DNA of 64,000 nucleotides from Yeosuana marina. GTDB lineage: Bacteria > Bacteroidota > Bacteroidia > Flavobacteriales > Flavobacteriaceae. Each line of letters begins with the position of its first letter. Position 1 is the stretch's first letter. Shown here piece after piece: positions 1-9,019 of this stretch. The notes under the pieces were generated by a model. The model had not been told where the DNA came from. It was given only the letters and a program-made list of their open reading frames with translations, and searched no databases. Position numbers and translations under genes: made by a program. Location: contig NZ_JAAKGI010000014.1 in NCBI RefSeq assembly GCF_011762485.1, forward strand, positions 44,362 through 108,361, written 5' to 3'.

Positions 1-2
1 TT

Positions 3-3000
3 AAAGAGTCCAGAATTCTGCTTAACGAACTCAATACGTTCTATAACGAATTTGGTCAAAATCAATATGCAAGTTTTAATGTTAATTTATCTGGTACCTT
101 AAATGATTTAAATGCTAATAATCTTTATCTAAATACCAGCAGAAACTCTAGGATTGTCGGTAATTTTAATTTTAAAAATCTATTTAGTAAAGAAGATAAT
201 AATTTTTATATGCTGGCTAAATTTAGCAATTTATCATCCACTTCTAAAGATTTAAAATCGCTTCTTCCAAATGTTTTAGGAGCGTCAATACCTTCATCGT
301 TTGACAGGTTAGGAAAATTTACTCTAGTTGGTCAGTCAGAAGTAACACCTTCAACCATAAAAGCAGATCTTAATATTGAGACAGAGTTGGGTTTTGTTGA
401 TTCTAACTTAAACATGAGTCGAGTTAATAATATTGATAATGCTTCATATACGGGAAAAATTATTTTTAAAGATTTTGATTTAGGAACACTCATCGACGAG
501 CCTAAGGTTGGAAATGTATCATTAAACCTTGATGTTAATGGAAATGGATTTGTTGCCGAAACATTAAATACGCAAATTAAGGGCGATGTGTTTCAATTAG
601 TATATAATAACTATGATTATAAGAACATTAAAGTAGCTGGAAATGTAAGAAACAAGATATTTGATGGAAATCTTATAGTAAATGATAATAATTTAAAACT
701 GAATTTTACCGGTCTTGTAGATTTTTCTGAAAAGATAAAAAAGTATGACTTTGAAGCCAATGTGTATTATGCCAACTTAAAAGATTTAAATTTTGTTACT
801 AAGGATAGCATTTCAATATTTCAGAGTACTATTAAAATGAATATGAATGCTAGTAATTTTGATGATGCACACGGGCAAGTAGCTTTTAAAAACACCTCTT
901 ATAAAAATCAAATAGACACTTATTATTTTAAAGAGTTTGAAATTTCTTCCCGCTTTAATGAAGGCACTCGCTTTATTGAAATAAATTCACCAGATATTAT
1001 GGAAGGAAGCCTAAGCGGTAAGTTTGTTTTCAACGATTTGAGTAAGTTATTCCAAAATTCTATTGGAAGTATATATACCAATTATATTCCTTATAAAGTA
1101 AAAAAAGACCAATCAATAGACTTTAATTTTAAAATTTATAATAAGATTATTGAAGTTTTTTATCCAGAAATTAAGTTAGGCAAAAACACCTTTATAAAAG
1201 GACAAGTAGAAAGTAACGAAAAAGGTTTTAGGCTAACATTTAAATCACCAGAAATAAAGTATTTAGATAATTTTGCTCATAATATAGAGTTGCAAGTTGA
1301 TAATAACAATCCGCTTTTTAATACCTATGTAGAGGTTGATAGTATCAAAACAAAATATTACAATGTATCAAAGTTTAACCTAATTAATGTTACAGTTAAT
1401 GATACGCTGTTTATGCGTTCTGAATTTAAGGGAGGTAAGAAAAATAAAGACATTTATAATTTAAGTTTTTATCATACCATAAATGATGAAAACCAATCTG
1501 TAATAGGTTTTAAAAAATCAGATGTAACCATAAAGGACAATGTTTGGTTTATTAATGAAAATAAAGATAATTTTAATAAGATATCTTTCAGTAAGGATTT
1601 GTCTTCTTTTAATATCGATAAACTTCGCATAAACCATAATAACGAAGAAATTAAACTTTCGGGTTTTATTAAAGATTCTACACAAAAAGATATACGGCTT
1701 AATTTTAAGGATGTCGATTTAGCTAAAATCACACCAGATATTGATAGTTTAAAACTGGCTGGTAATGTTAATGGTAAGTTAGATATTCTTCAAAAAAATG
1801 GGAGCTATTTACCAAATTCAACGGTGACTATAGATGATTTTAAGGTTAACGATTTTGAATTAGGATCATTTGATGCTAGTATAAAAGGGAACGAAAATTT
1901 AACCAACTATTTTGTAGATGTTTCGATTAAAGATGATGTTTTAAAATCGTTTAGTGCCGTTGGAAATATAAATGTTGCCAATAGCTACACAGGTATAGAT
2001 GTAGATCTCAATTTTAAAGACTTTAATTTACAGCCCTTAAACCCACTTCTTCATGATGTTTTAAATAACATCAGAGGCACTGTTTCTGGAAAGACCAAAG
2101 TGATAGGTAATTTGAAAAAACCAGCTATTAATGGGGATTTATTGTTGAACCATGGCGGATTTAGAATACCATATTTAAATGTTGATTATGATATCGCAGA
2201 TAATACAGTCGTGCAACTAAAAAATCAAAGTTTTATTTTCGATAAATTACAATTAACCGATACCAAGTTTAAATCTAAAGCAGAACTTAGTGGATCATTA
2301 AGTCATGTAAATTTATCAGATTGGAGTTTAGATTTTGATTTAAATACACCAAGGTTTTTAGTTTTAAATACAACAGAAACAGAAGATGCGTTGTATTATG
2401 GTACTGGCTTTGTAGGTGGTAGAGCAACCATAAAAGGGCCTGCAGACCAGTTAAATATTAATGTTCAGGGAGAGACTAAAGCAGGTACGGTATTTAAGAT
2501 ACCATTAAACGACACGGAGTCATTTGGTGACAACTCGTATATCCATTTTTTAAGTCCAGATGAAAAACAAGCAAGAATTAATGGCGTCGATTTTAATTTT
2601 AATGATATTAAAGGGCTTGAACTTGATTTTGATTTAGATATTACTGAAGATGCTGAAATAGAAATTATCATCAATAAAAGCACAGGTCATGCACTTAAAG
2701 GGCGTGGTCGAGGCGGTATGTTAGTTGAAATTAACACCAACGGTAAGTTTAATATTTATGGTGACTTTTCGGTGTTTGAAGGGGTTTATAATTTTGCTTA
2801 CGGTGGTTTAATAGGTAAGAAGTTTATTGTGCAACCAGGTGGAACATTAGCTTGGGATGGAGATCCTTTAAAAGCACGTATTAATATGCAAGCGGTTTAT
2901 AAAACACAGGCAAACCCATCACCTTTACTTGATAATCCTATAAATAGAAGTATTCCTGTTGATTTAAATATTAATCTAACAGGAGAGCTAGAGCAACCAG

Positions 3001-3662
3001 AACCAACTTTTGAATTTGAATTTCCTAATGTAAACTCAACTATTAAATCTGAGTTAAATTATAGATTAGAATCTAAAGATGATAGACAAAATCAAGCCTT
3101 GTATTTATTGTCTACTGGATCATTTTCAAGAGGTTTAAGTGAACTTAATTTTTCAGGTACCATTGCAGAACGACTTAATGGTATTATTAATGGTATTTTT
3201 ACTAGTGGCGACAGTAAACTAAACGTAGGCTTAAATTATGAAGTTGGAGAGAACAGACCTGATTATAAAACAGATGATCGATTTGATTTAACCTTACAAA
3301 CTCAATTGGGAAATAATGTTTTTTTAAATGGGAAGGTAGGTGTTCCAGTAGGAGGAGAAACCCAAACAGTTATAGCTGGTGATGTACAGATTGAATTCCT
3401 ACTAAATGAAGAGGGAACTTTGCGGGCAAAAGTATTTAATAGAGAAAACAGTATTCGTAATTTTGGAGAAGAAATTGGGTACACACAAGGGGTAGGAATT
3501 GCTTATAATGTAGATTTTGATACCTTTAAAGAATTACTTCAAAAACTATTTAAAAATACTAAGAAGGCAGTTAAAAATCCATCACAAGAATCAGACAAGA
3601 AAACAGACGAAACCTTACCCGATTTTGTGAGTGTAAAAAAGCCATCAAAAAAGGATAATTAA
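3..3662 (+). CDS. tamB: TamB-like translocation/assembly module protein (5' partial)
   Basis: The reading frame is open from the first bases of the window, so the start lies upstream; the ATG at 210 is internal. The visible part has about 1,220 residues. It consists of repetitive beta-rich segments with frequent Asn, Asp, Phe and Gly, followed by a conserved C-terminal region (last ~350 residues) that fits the TamB/DUF490 domain, including the stretch FNIYGDFSVFEGVYNFAYGG. Family knowledge: TamB is an inner-membrane anchored, periplasm-spanning beta-groove protein implicated in outer-membrane protein assembly with TamA and in phospholipid transport. The N-terminal anchor is outside the window. 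The tail after the domain is Lys/Asp rich and probably disordered. The next gene begins 151 bp later and is unrelated in function. Confidence 0.85.
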   Translation, partial: KESRILLNELNTFYNEFGQNQYASFNVNLSGTLNDLNANNLYLNTSRNSRIVGNFNFKNLFSKEDNNFYMLAKFSNLSSTSKDLKSLLPNVLGASIPSSFDRLGKFTLVGQSEVTPSTIKADLNIETELGFVDSNLNMSRVNNIDNASYTGKIIFKDFDLGTLIDEPKVGNVSLNLDVNGNGFVAETLNTQIKGDVFQLVYNNYDYKNIKVAGNVRNKIFDGNLIVNDNNLKLNFTGLVDFSEKIKKYDFEANVYYANLKDLNFVTKDSISIFQSTIKMNMNASNFDDAHGQVAFKNTSYKNQIDTYYFKEFEISSRFNEGTRFIEINSPDIMEGSLSGKFVFNDLSKLFQNSIGSIYTNYIPYKVKKDQSIDFNFKIYNKIIEVFYPEIKLGKNTFIKGQVESNEKGFRLTFKSPEIKYLDNFAHNIELQVDNNNPLFNTYVEVDSIKTKYYNVSKFNLINVTVNDTLFMRSEFKGGKKNKDIYNLSFYHTINDENQSVIGFKKSDVTIKDNVWFINENKDNFNKISFSKDLSSFNIDKLRINHNNEEIKLSGFIKDSTQKDIRLNFKDVDLAKITPDIDSLKLAGNVNGKLDILQKNGSYLPNSTVTIDDFKVNDFELGSFDASIKGNENLTNYFVDVSIKDDVLKSFSAVGNINVANSYTGIDVDLNFKDFNLQPLNPLLHDVLNNIRGTVSGKTKVIGNLKKPAINGDLLLNHGGFRIPYLNVDYDIADNTVVQLKNQSFIFDKLQLTDTKFKSKAELSGSLSHVNLSDWSLDFDLNTPRFLVLNTTETEDALYYGTGFVGGRATIKGPADQLNINVQGETKAGTVFKIPLNDTESFGDNSYIHFLSPDEKQARINGVDFNFNDIKGLELDFDLDITEDAEIEIIINKSTGHALKGRGRGGMLVEINTNGKFNIYGDFSVFEGVYNFAYGGLIGKKFIVQPGGTLAWDGDPLKARINMQAVYKTQANPSPLLDNPINRSIPVDLNINLTGELEQPEPTFEFEFPNVNSTIKSELNYRLESKDDRQNQALYLLSTGSFSRGLSELNFSGTIAERLNGIINGIFTSGDSKLNVGLNYEVGENRPDYKTDDRFDLTLQTQLGNNVFLNGKVGVPVGGETQTVIAGDVQIEFLLNEEGTLRAKVFNRENSIRNFGEEIGYTQGVGIAYNVDFDTFKELLQKLFKNTKKAVKNPSQESDKKTDETLPDFVSVKKPSKKDN

Positions 3663-3727
3663 CAAAAATTAGAGGTTTTAAATGTTAATTTAATAAAAAT
3701 TATGGTTTTTTATCAACTAAATCGTTG

Positions 3728-3735
3728 TAGTTTTG
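3728..3735 (+). promoter_or_regulatory. Possible -7 box upstream of pfkA
   Basis: TAGTTTTG matches the Bacteroidota -7 consensus TAnnTTTG about 79 bp before the pfkA start. No TTG is seen at the expected -33 distance, so this is a weak call. A 7-bp inverted repeat, TTTAGTA/TACTAAA with a 4-nt gap, lies at 3782-3799 just before the start codon and could be an operator or a leader hairpin. Confidence 0.3.
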
Positions 3736-3813
3736 ATAGTTGCATAAAAAAACTAGATTGCTCTTAATTATCTAATTTTAGTTTAGTAATTTTACTAAAT
3801 AATTAAAAAATAA

Positions 3814-4800
3814 ATGCCAAAAACAATAAAAAAAATAGGTGTTTTAACATCAGGAGGAGATGCTCCAGGCATGAATGCCGCTGTTCGTTCTGTTGTTAGA
3901 ACATGTGCATACCATAATGTTGAATGCGTTGCGGTTTACAGAGGTTACGAGGGTTTAATGCAAGGCGATTTTAAACCTATGACAGCGAGGAGCGTAAAAG
4001 ATATAATTAATAGAGGAGGTACCATACTAAAATCAGCTCGCTCTATGGAGTTTAGAACTGTAGAAGGTAGAAAGTTAGCTTATCAACAAGTAACAAAGGC
4101 GGGTATTGATGCGCTTGTGTTAATAGGAGGTGATGGTACATTTACTGGAGGAATGATTTTTAATCAAGAATTTGATTTTCCAGTTATTGGTATACCAGGA
4201 ACGATTGATAATGATATCTTTGGAACATCTCACACTTTAGGTTTTGATACTGCTTTAAACACTGTTGTAGAGGCCATAGATAAAATACGAGATACAGCAA
4301 GTTCACATAACCGATTATTTTTTATTGAAGTAATGGGTAGAGATGCAGGTCACATAGCTTTAAATGTAGGTGTTGGAGCAGGAGCAGAAGAAATTTTAAT
4401 TCCTGAGGAAGATATGGGATTAGATAGACTTGTTGAATCTTTGAGAAGAAGTAGACAATCTGGAAAGACATCAAGCATTGTTATTGTTGCTGAAGGTGAT
4501 AAAATAGGAAAAAGTGTCTTTGAATTAAAAGATTATGTAGATGAAAACATGGAAGGCTATGATGTTAGAGTATCCGTACTTGGACATATGCAACGTGGTG
4601 GTGCACCATCTTGTTTTGATCGTGTTTTAGCCAGTAGAATGGGAGTAAAAGCTGTTGAATCATTACTAGCAGGAAAAACCAATTATATGGTGGGTTTAAT
4701 TAACAATGAAATGGAGTTAACACCCTTAGATAGTGCCATAAAAGGAAAATCAAAAATAAATTTAGAATTATTGCGTGTGTCTGAAATAATGGCCACATAA
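3814..4800 (+). CDS. pfkA: ATP-dependent 6-phosphofructokinase
   Basis: Phosphorylates fructose 6-phosphate to fructose 1,6-bisphosphate, the committed step of glycolysis, in the cytosol. At 328 residues it matches the usual PfkA length. The nucleotide-binding start GVLTSGGDAPGMN is at residues 9-21, GGDGT at 105-109 and PGTIDND at 128-134, with D132 as the likely catalytic base. Gly in both GGDGT and PGTIDND is the pattern of ATP-using enzymes; PPi-dependent enzymes usually carry Asp and Lys there. A PFK substrate motif resembling GHMQRGG is near residue 258. gapA follows after 23 nt on the same strand, so the two probably form a glycolytic operon. Confidence 0.95.
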   Translation: MPKTIKKIGVLTSGGDAPGMNAAVRSVVRTCAYHNVECVAVYRGYEGLMQGDFKPMTARSVKDIINRGGTILKSARSMEFRTVEGRKLAYQQVTKAGIDALVLIGGDGTFTGGMIFNQEFDFPVIGIPGTIDNDIFGTSHTLGFDTALNTVVEAIDKIRDTASSHNRLFFIEVMGRDAGHIALNVGVGAGAEEILIPEEDMGLDRLVESLRRSRQSGKTSSIVIVAEGDKIGKSVFELKDYVDENMEGYDVRVSVLGHMQRGGAPSCFDRVLASRMGVKAVESLLAGKTNYMVGLINNEMELTPLDSAIKGKSKINLELLRVSEIMAT

Positions 4801-4805
4801 CTTAA

Positions 4806-5825
<1,020 letters not shown>

Positions 5826-5835
5826 TATTAATTTT

Positions 5836-5879
5836 AAGCCACAGAATTACATCTATTGGAGTAACTCTGTGGCTTTTTA
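5836..5879 (+). terminator. Intrinsic terminator after gapA
   Basis: AAGCCACAGAATTAC (5836-5850) pairs with GTAACTCTGTGGCTT (5861-5875) around a 10-nt loop with one internal mismatch, and the stem is followed by a T run. Only 11 nt separate it from the next start codon. Confidence 0.85.
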
Positions 5880-5890
5880 GCTCATAACTT

Positions 5891-6757
5891 ATGATATTAA
5901 TTGTTGATAGTGGCTCTACAAAATCAGATTGGATAGCCGTAGATAGTAATGGAAATAAACTTTTAGAAAAAATTCGTACAAAAGGACTTAATCCTGCGAT
6001 TTTATCTGAGAAGAAACTGAGAAAAATTATTTTAAAGAACAAGGATTTAAAAAAGAATAGAGATTTGGTAACTCATGTCTATTTTTATGGTGCAGGCTGT
6101 GGTACAGAAAAGCCAACACTCATGCTAAAAGAAGTTCTTGAAGAAATTTTTACAGATGCACATGTTGAAGTTAATGAAGATACTATGGCTGCCGTATATT
6201 CAACAATTAATCATGAAAAAGAAGCTGCCGTTGTTTGTATTTTAGGAACAGGTTCTAACTGTAGTTATTTTGACGGCGAAAATTTGCATCAACGTGTAGT
6301 TTCCCTTGGTTATTCAATTATGGATGATGCCTCAGGAAATTACTATGGTCGTCAATTAATTAGAGATTATTATTTTAATCATATGCCAGAAAATGTTAAA
6401 ATTGCTTTTGGTAGCAAGTTTAATATGGAGGCTGATTATATAAAATATAATATTTACAAACAGCCAAATCCGAATGCATATTTAGCGGGTTTTGCCGAAT
6501 TTATGTTTTTGCATAAAGATTCTCCATACACCATCGACCTTATTAAAAAAGGTATTAGATTGTTTGCGACCAATATGATTATGCAGTATAAGGAAGAATT
6601 AAAAACAGTTCCTGTTCATTTTGCTGGATCTATTGCTTATTTTTCTCAAAAAGAGATCACCGAAGTAGCAGAAGAAATGGGCTTTAAAGTTGGTAATTTT
6701 GAGCGCAGACCTATTGAAGGTTTAGTCTCTTTTCACACTAAAAATAAAAAAGCTTAA
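5891..6757 (+). CDS. BadF/BadG-type ATPase, probable N-acetylglucosamine kinase
   Basis: A 288-residue member of the ASKHA (actin/hexokinase fold) BadF/BadG/BcrA/BcrD ATPase family. The phosphate-1 motif is at the very N-terminus (VDSGSTKSDW), and the phosphate-2 region ILGTGSNCSYFDG is near residues 117-129. Family members of this length are commonly annotated as N-acetylglucosamine kinases that salvage amino sugars in the cytosol; the exact substrate cannot be read from the sequence. The start follows the gapA terminator by only 11 nt, which leaves no room for an ordinary promoter, so expression may rely on read-through. A second terminator follows the gene. Confidence 0.8.
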   Translation: MILIVDSGSTKSDWIAVDSNGNKLLEKIRTKGLNPAILSEKKLRKIILKNKDLKKNRDLVTHVYFYGAGCGTEKPTLMLKEVLEEIFTDAHVEVNEDTMAAVYSTINHEKEAAVVCILGTGSNCSYFDGENLHQRVVSLGYSIMDDASGNYYGRQLIRDYYFNHMPENVKIAFGSKFNMEADYIKYNIYKQPNPNAYLAGFAEFMFLHKDSPYTIDLIKKGIRLFATNMIMQYKEELKTVPVHFAGSIAYFSQKEITEVAEEMGFKVGNFERRPIEGLVSFHTKNKKA

Positions 6758-6782
6758 AAGAACATAACTTTTAAACACAAAT

Positions 6783-6826
6783 AAAACCTTTATACGATAT
6801 AAAACGTGTAAAGGTTTTTTATTTTT
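6783..6826 (+). terminator. Intrinsic terminator after the BadF-type kinase
   Basis: AAAACCTTTATACG (6783-6796) and CGTGTAAAGGTTTT (6805-6818) form a hairpin that is perfect over ten outer pairs. A T-rich tail follows. Confidence 0.8.
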
Positions 6827-6851
6827 ATAAACGGTTTCATTTGAAAAACGA

Positions 6852-8087
6852 TTGAATTTGAATCATCATTTTGCCATATATATTTCTAATAACGATAACA
6901 AAGTAGAATTAATAGAAAAGATTATTTCTGGAGATATTAATAGTATATTTTTAGGTGTAAATGGTGCTGTTTTCTCAGAAGTTACTTTAAATAAGTTTAT
7001 CGATGAAGAACAACGTCACGGACGTTTTGATGTTGTAACTGAAACAAAAAATAGTCTCCAAAATTCATCTGAGGGAGAAAGAAGAAAAGCTTTATTACAA
7101 CATATTATTTCAAAGCAACCTGATTATCTGATTGTTGATAATGTGTTTGGTAATTTAGATATAACATCACGTGTCACTATTCATAAAACGTTATCTGAAT
7201 TAAGCACACATATTACCATTATTCAAATTACAAATCGAATAAGTGATATTTTAAGTTTTATTGAGGTTGTTTATCAATTGAAGGATGATAATCTTATTCT
7301 TTTTGAAAAACCAGAAAATAAACAGTATAAAAGTTTTGTAAACGATTTGCCACAGTCGTACAATCCAATTACATCAGAAATAAATCCTTTGGTTAAATTT
7401 AGCGGTGTTTCGATTACTTATCATGATAGGCCAATTATTAAAGATATTTGTTGGGAAATTAAATCCGGTGAATTCTGGCAGTTAATAGGTCCGAATGGTT
7501 CTGGTAAAAGTACCATATTGTCTCTTATTACGGGAGATAACCCAAAAGCTTACGGACAAGATATTACTTTATTTGGTGTGAAAAAGGGGAGTGGTGAGAG
7601 TGTTTGGGATATTAAGAAGAAGATTGGTTATTTCTCATCAGATATGCTGCGAGGTTTTAAACGTTTAGATTCAATTGGGAACATGATTGCTTCAGGTTTT
7701 TTTGATACAGTAGGACTTTATAAAAAACCAGCCAATCAGCAAATTAAAATTGTACATCAATGGCTGCATGTGTTGGGTATGTTTGATATTCGAAAACAAA
7801 ACTTTTTATCATTATCAACAGGGCACCAAACACTTGTTTTAATAGCAAGATCTATGGTAAAACAACCACCTTTACTTATTTTAGACGAACCTACCAATGG
7901 TTTAGATGATACAGATGCCCAAATATTTACGCAGCTTATAAATAAAATCTCTAAAGAAACTAATACGGCTATTTTATACGTTTCACATAGAAAAGAAGCA
8001 GGATTAAAACCAGATTTTGTCTATCAATTAATACCTAATGAAACAGGTTCTAGTGGTGAAAAAATGACATTTGGTAAATTTTTGTGA
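6852..8087 (+). CDS. Two-cassette ABC ATPase (ModF/PhrA-like), first cassette degenerate
   Basis: A 411-residue protein with two ABC ATPase domains and no membrane segments. The second domain (about 175-405) is intact: Walker A IGPNGSGKST, a signature-like LSTGHQ, and Walker B LLILDEPTNGLDD. In the first domain (1-165) the Walker A position reads GVNGAVFS (35-42) without the Lys, and the Walker B position reads LIVDNVFGNLD with Asn instead of the catalytic Glu. This architecture resembles ModF/PhrA-type soluble ABC proteins; no permease is adjacent, so transport is not implied. The start is TTG; no ATG lies in a suitable place. The gene converges on the transglutaminase gene with a 41-bp gap. 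Confidence 0.75.
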   Translation: MNLNHHFAIYISNNDNKVELIEKIISGDINSIFLGVNGAVFSEVTLNKFIDEEQRHGRFDVVTETKNSLQNSSEGERRKALLQHIISKQPDYLIVDNVFGNLDITSRVTIHKTLSELSTHITIIQITNRISDILSFIEVVYQLKDDNLILFEKPENKQYKSFVNDLPQSYNPITSEINPLVKFSGVSITYHDRPIIKDICWEIKSGEFWQLIGPNGSGKSTILSLITGDNPKAYGQDITLFGVKKGSGESVWDIKKKIGYFSSDMLRGFKRLDSIGNMIASGFFDTVGLYKKPANQQIKIVHQWLHVLGMFDIRKQNFLSLSTGHQTLVLIARSMVKQPPLLILDEPTNGLDDTDAQIFTQLINKISKETNTAILYVSHRKEAGLKPDFVYQLIPNETGSSGEKMTFGKFL

Positions 8088-8128
8088 TAAAACGCACTGA
8101 AACTTAAACATGAATGAATCTTAATTTT

Positions 8129-9019
8129 TTAAACTGCCGGTCTAATATCAACCGAAACATTCATTTTGTTTTTACCAGTGCTATAAATAACACCTTTTAG
8201 TGGAGGCACATCGTAATAGTCTCTTCCCCAAGACACTGTAATATGCTGGTCTTTTGGAAGTTGGTTGTTTGTAGGATCAAAATCTACCCAACCAAATTTT
8301 GGAATATAAAGAGAAAACCAAGCATGCGATGCATCGGTGCCAATCAATTTTTCTTTTCCCGGAGGAGGTAAGGTTTCAATATAGCCACTTATATATCTGC
8401 CTGGTAACCCAACAGACCGTAAACAAGCAATAGCAATTTGAGCAAAGTCTTGACAAACACCTTTTTTCTCTTTCATAACATCATGAATTGGAGTTGCAAC
8501 ATTTGTAAATTCTGGATCGAACTCAAAGTCGGTATAGATGCGTTGCATTAATTCATAAGCAGCTTCAAAAATAGGGCGATTTGGTTTAAATGATACACCA
8601 GCATATTCCTTTATTTCTGGCGTTATTTTGGCAATTAAAATAGATTCTAATATAAATTGTCTAACTTCTAAAATATTTGGTTCAATACTTTTTAATTCTT
8701 GAATGGCTTGTTGTAAGGTTATTTTTTGTGCGTCAACAGATTGATAAATATCGGGTTTTAAAGAAGAATCTATTTCTACAATACTGCTTGCCGTAACTTT
8801 AAGCTCTTTATGATGTTGCTGAATAGAAAAACGGGTAACCACATTCCCAAAAAAATCAATTTTTTCTGAAATTTCAGTTGGCATTGGACTAATATCTAAT
8901 TTATAATCTAAAAGGGTTTGTCCAACAATTGTTTTAGGTTTTAACGTGGCAATATTATGGCAAAATGTTACACCACTATCATATTTATAGGAGGTTGTAT
9001 GAGATAATTTAAAAACCAT
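8129..9019 (-). CDS. Transglutaminase-like cysteine protein of the amidoligase cluster
   Basis: A 296-residue protein with a bacterial transglutaminase-like N-terminal beta domain (1-85) and a papain-fold transglutaminase core. The catalytic triad is visible as C189 in KGVCQDFAQ, H232 in SHAW and D248 in VDFDPTNN. There is no signal peptide, so it is probably cytosolic. It is the last gene of a three-gene operon; its ATG shares one base with the TAA of the upstream ATP-grasp/alpha-E gene (TAATG), which indicates translational coupling. In related clusters such enzymes are predicted to cleave or transfer amide bonds of a peptide made by the partner ligases. The substrate is unknown. Confidence 0.85.
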   Translation of the reverse strand: MVFKLSHTTSYKYDSGVTFCHNIATLKPKTIVGQTLLDYKLDISPMPTEISEKIDFFGNVVTRFSIQQHHKELKVTASSIVEIDSSLKPDIYQSVDAQKITLQQAIQELKSIEPNILEVRQFILESILIAKITPEIKEYAGVSFKPNRPIFEAAYELMQRIYTDFEFDPEFTNVATPIHDVMKEKKGVCQDFAQIAIACLRSVGLPGRYISGYIETLPPPGKEKLIGTDASHAWFSLYIPKFGWVDFDPTNNQLPKDQHITVSWGRDYYDVPPLKGVIYSTGKNKMNVSVDIRPAV

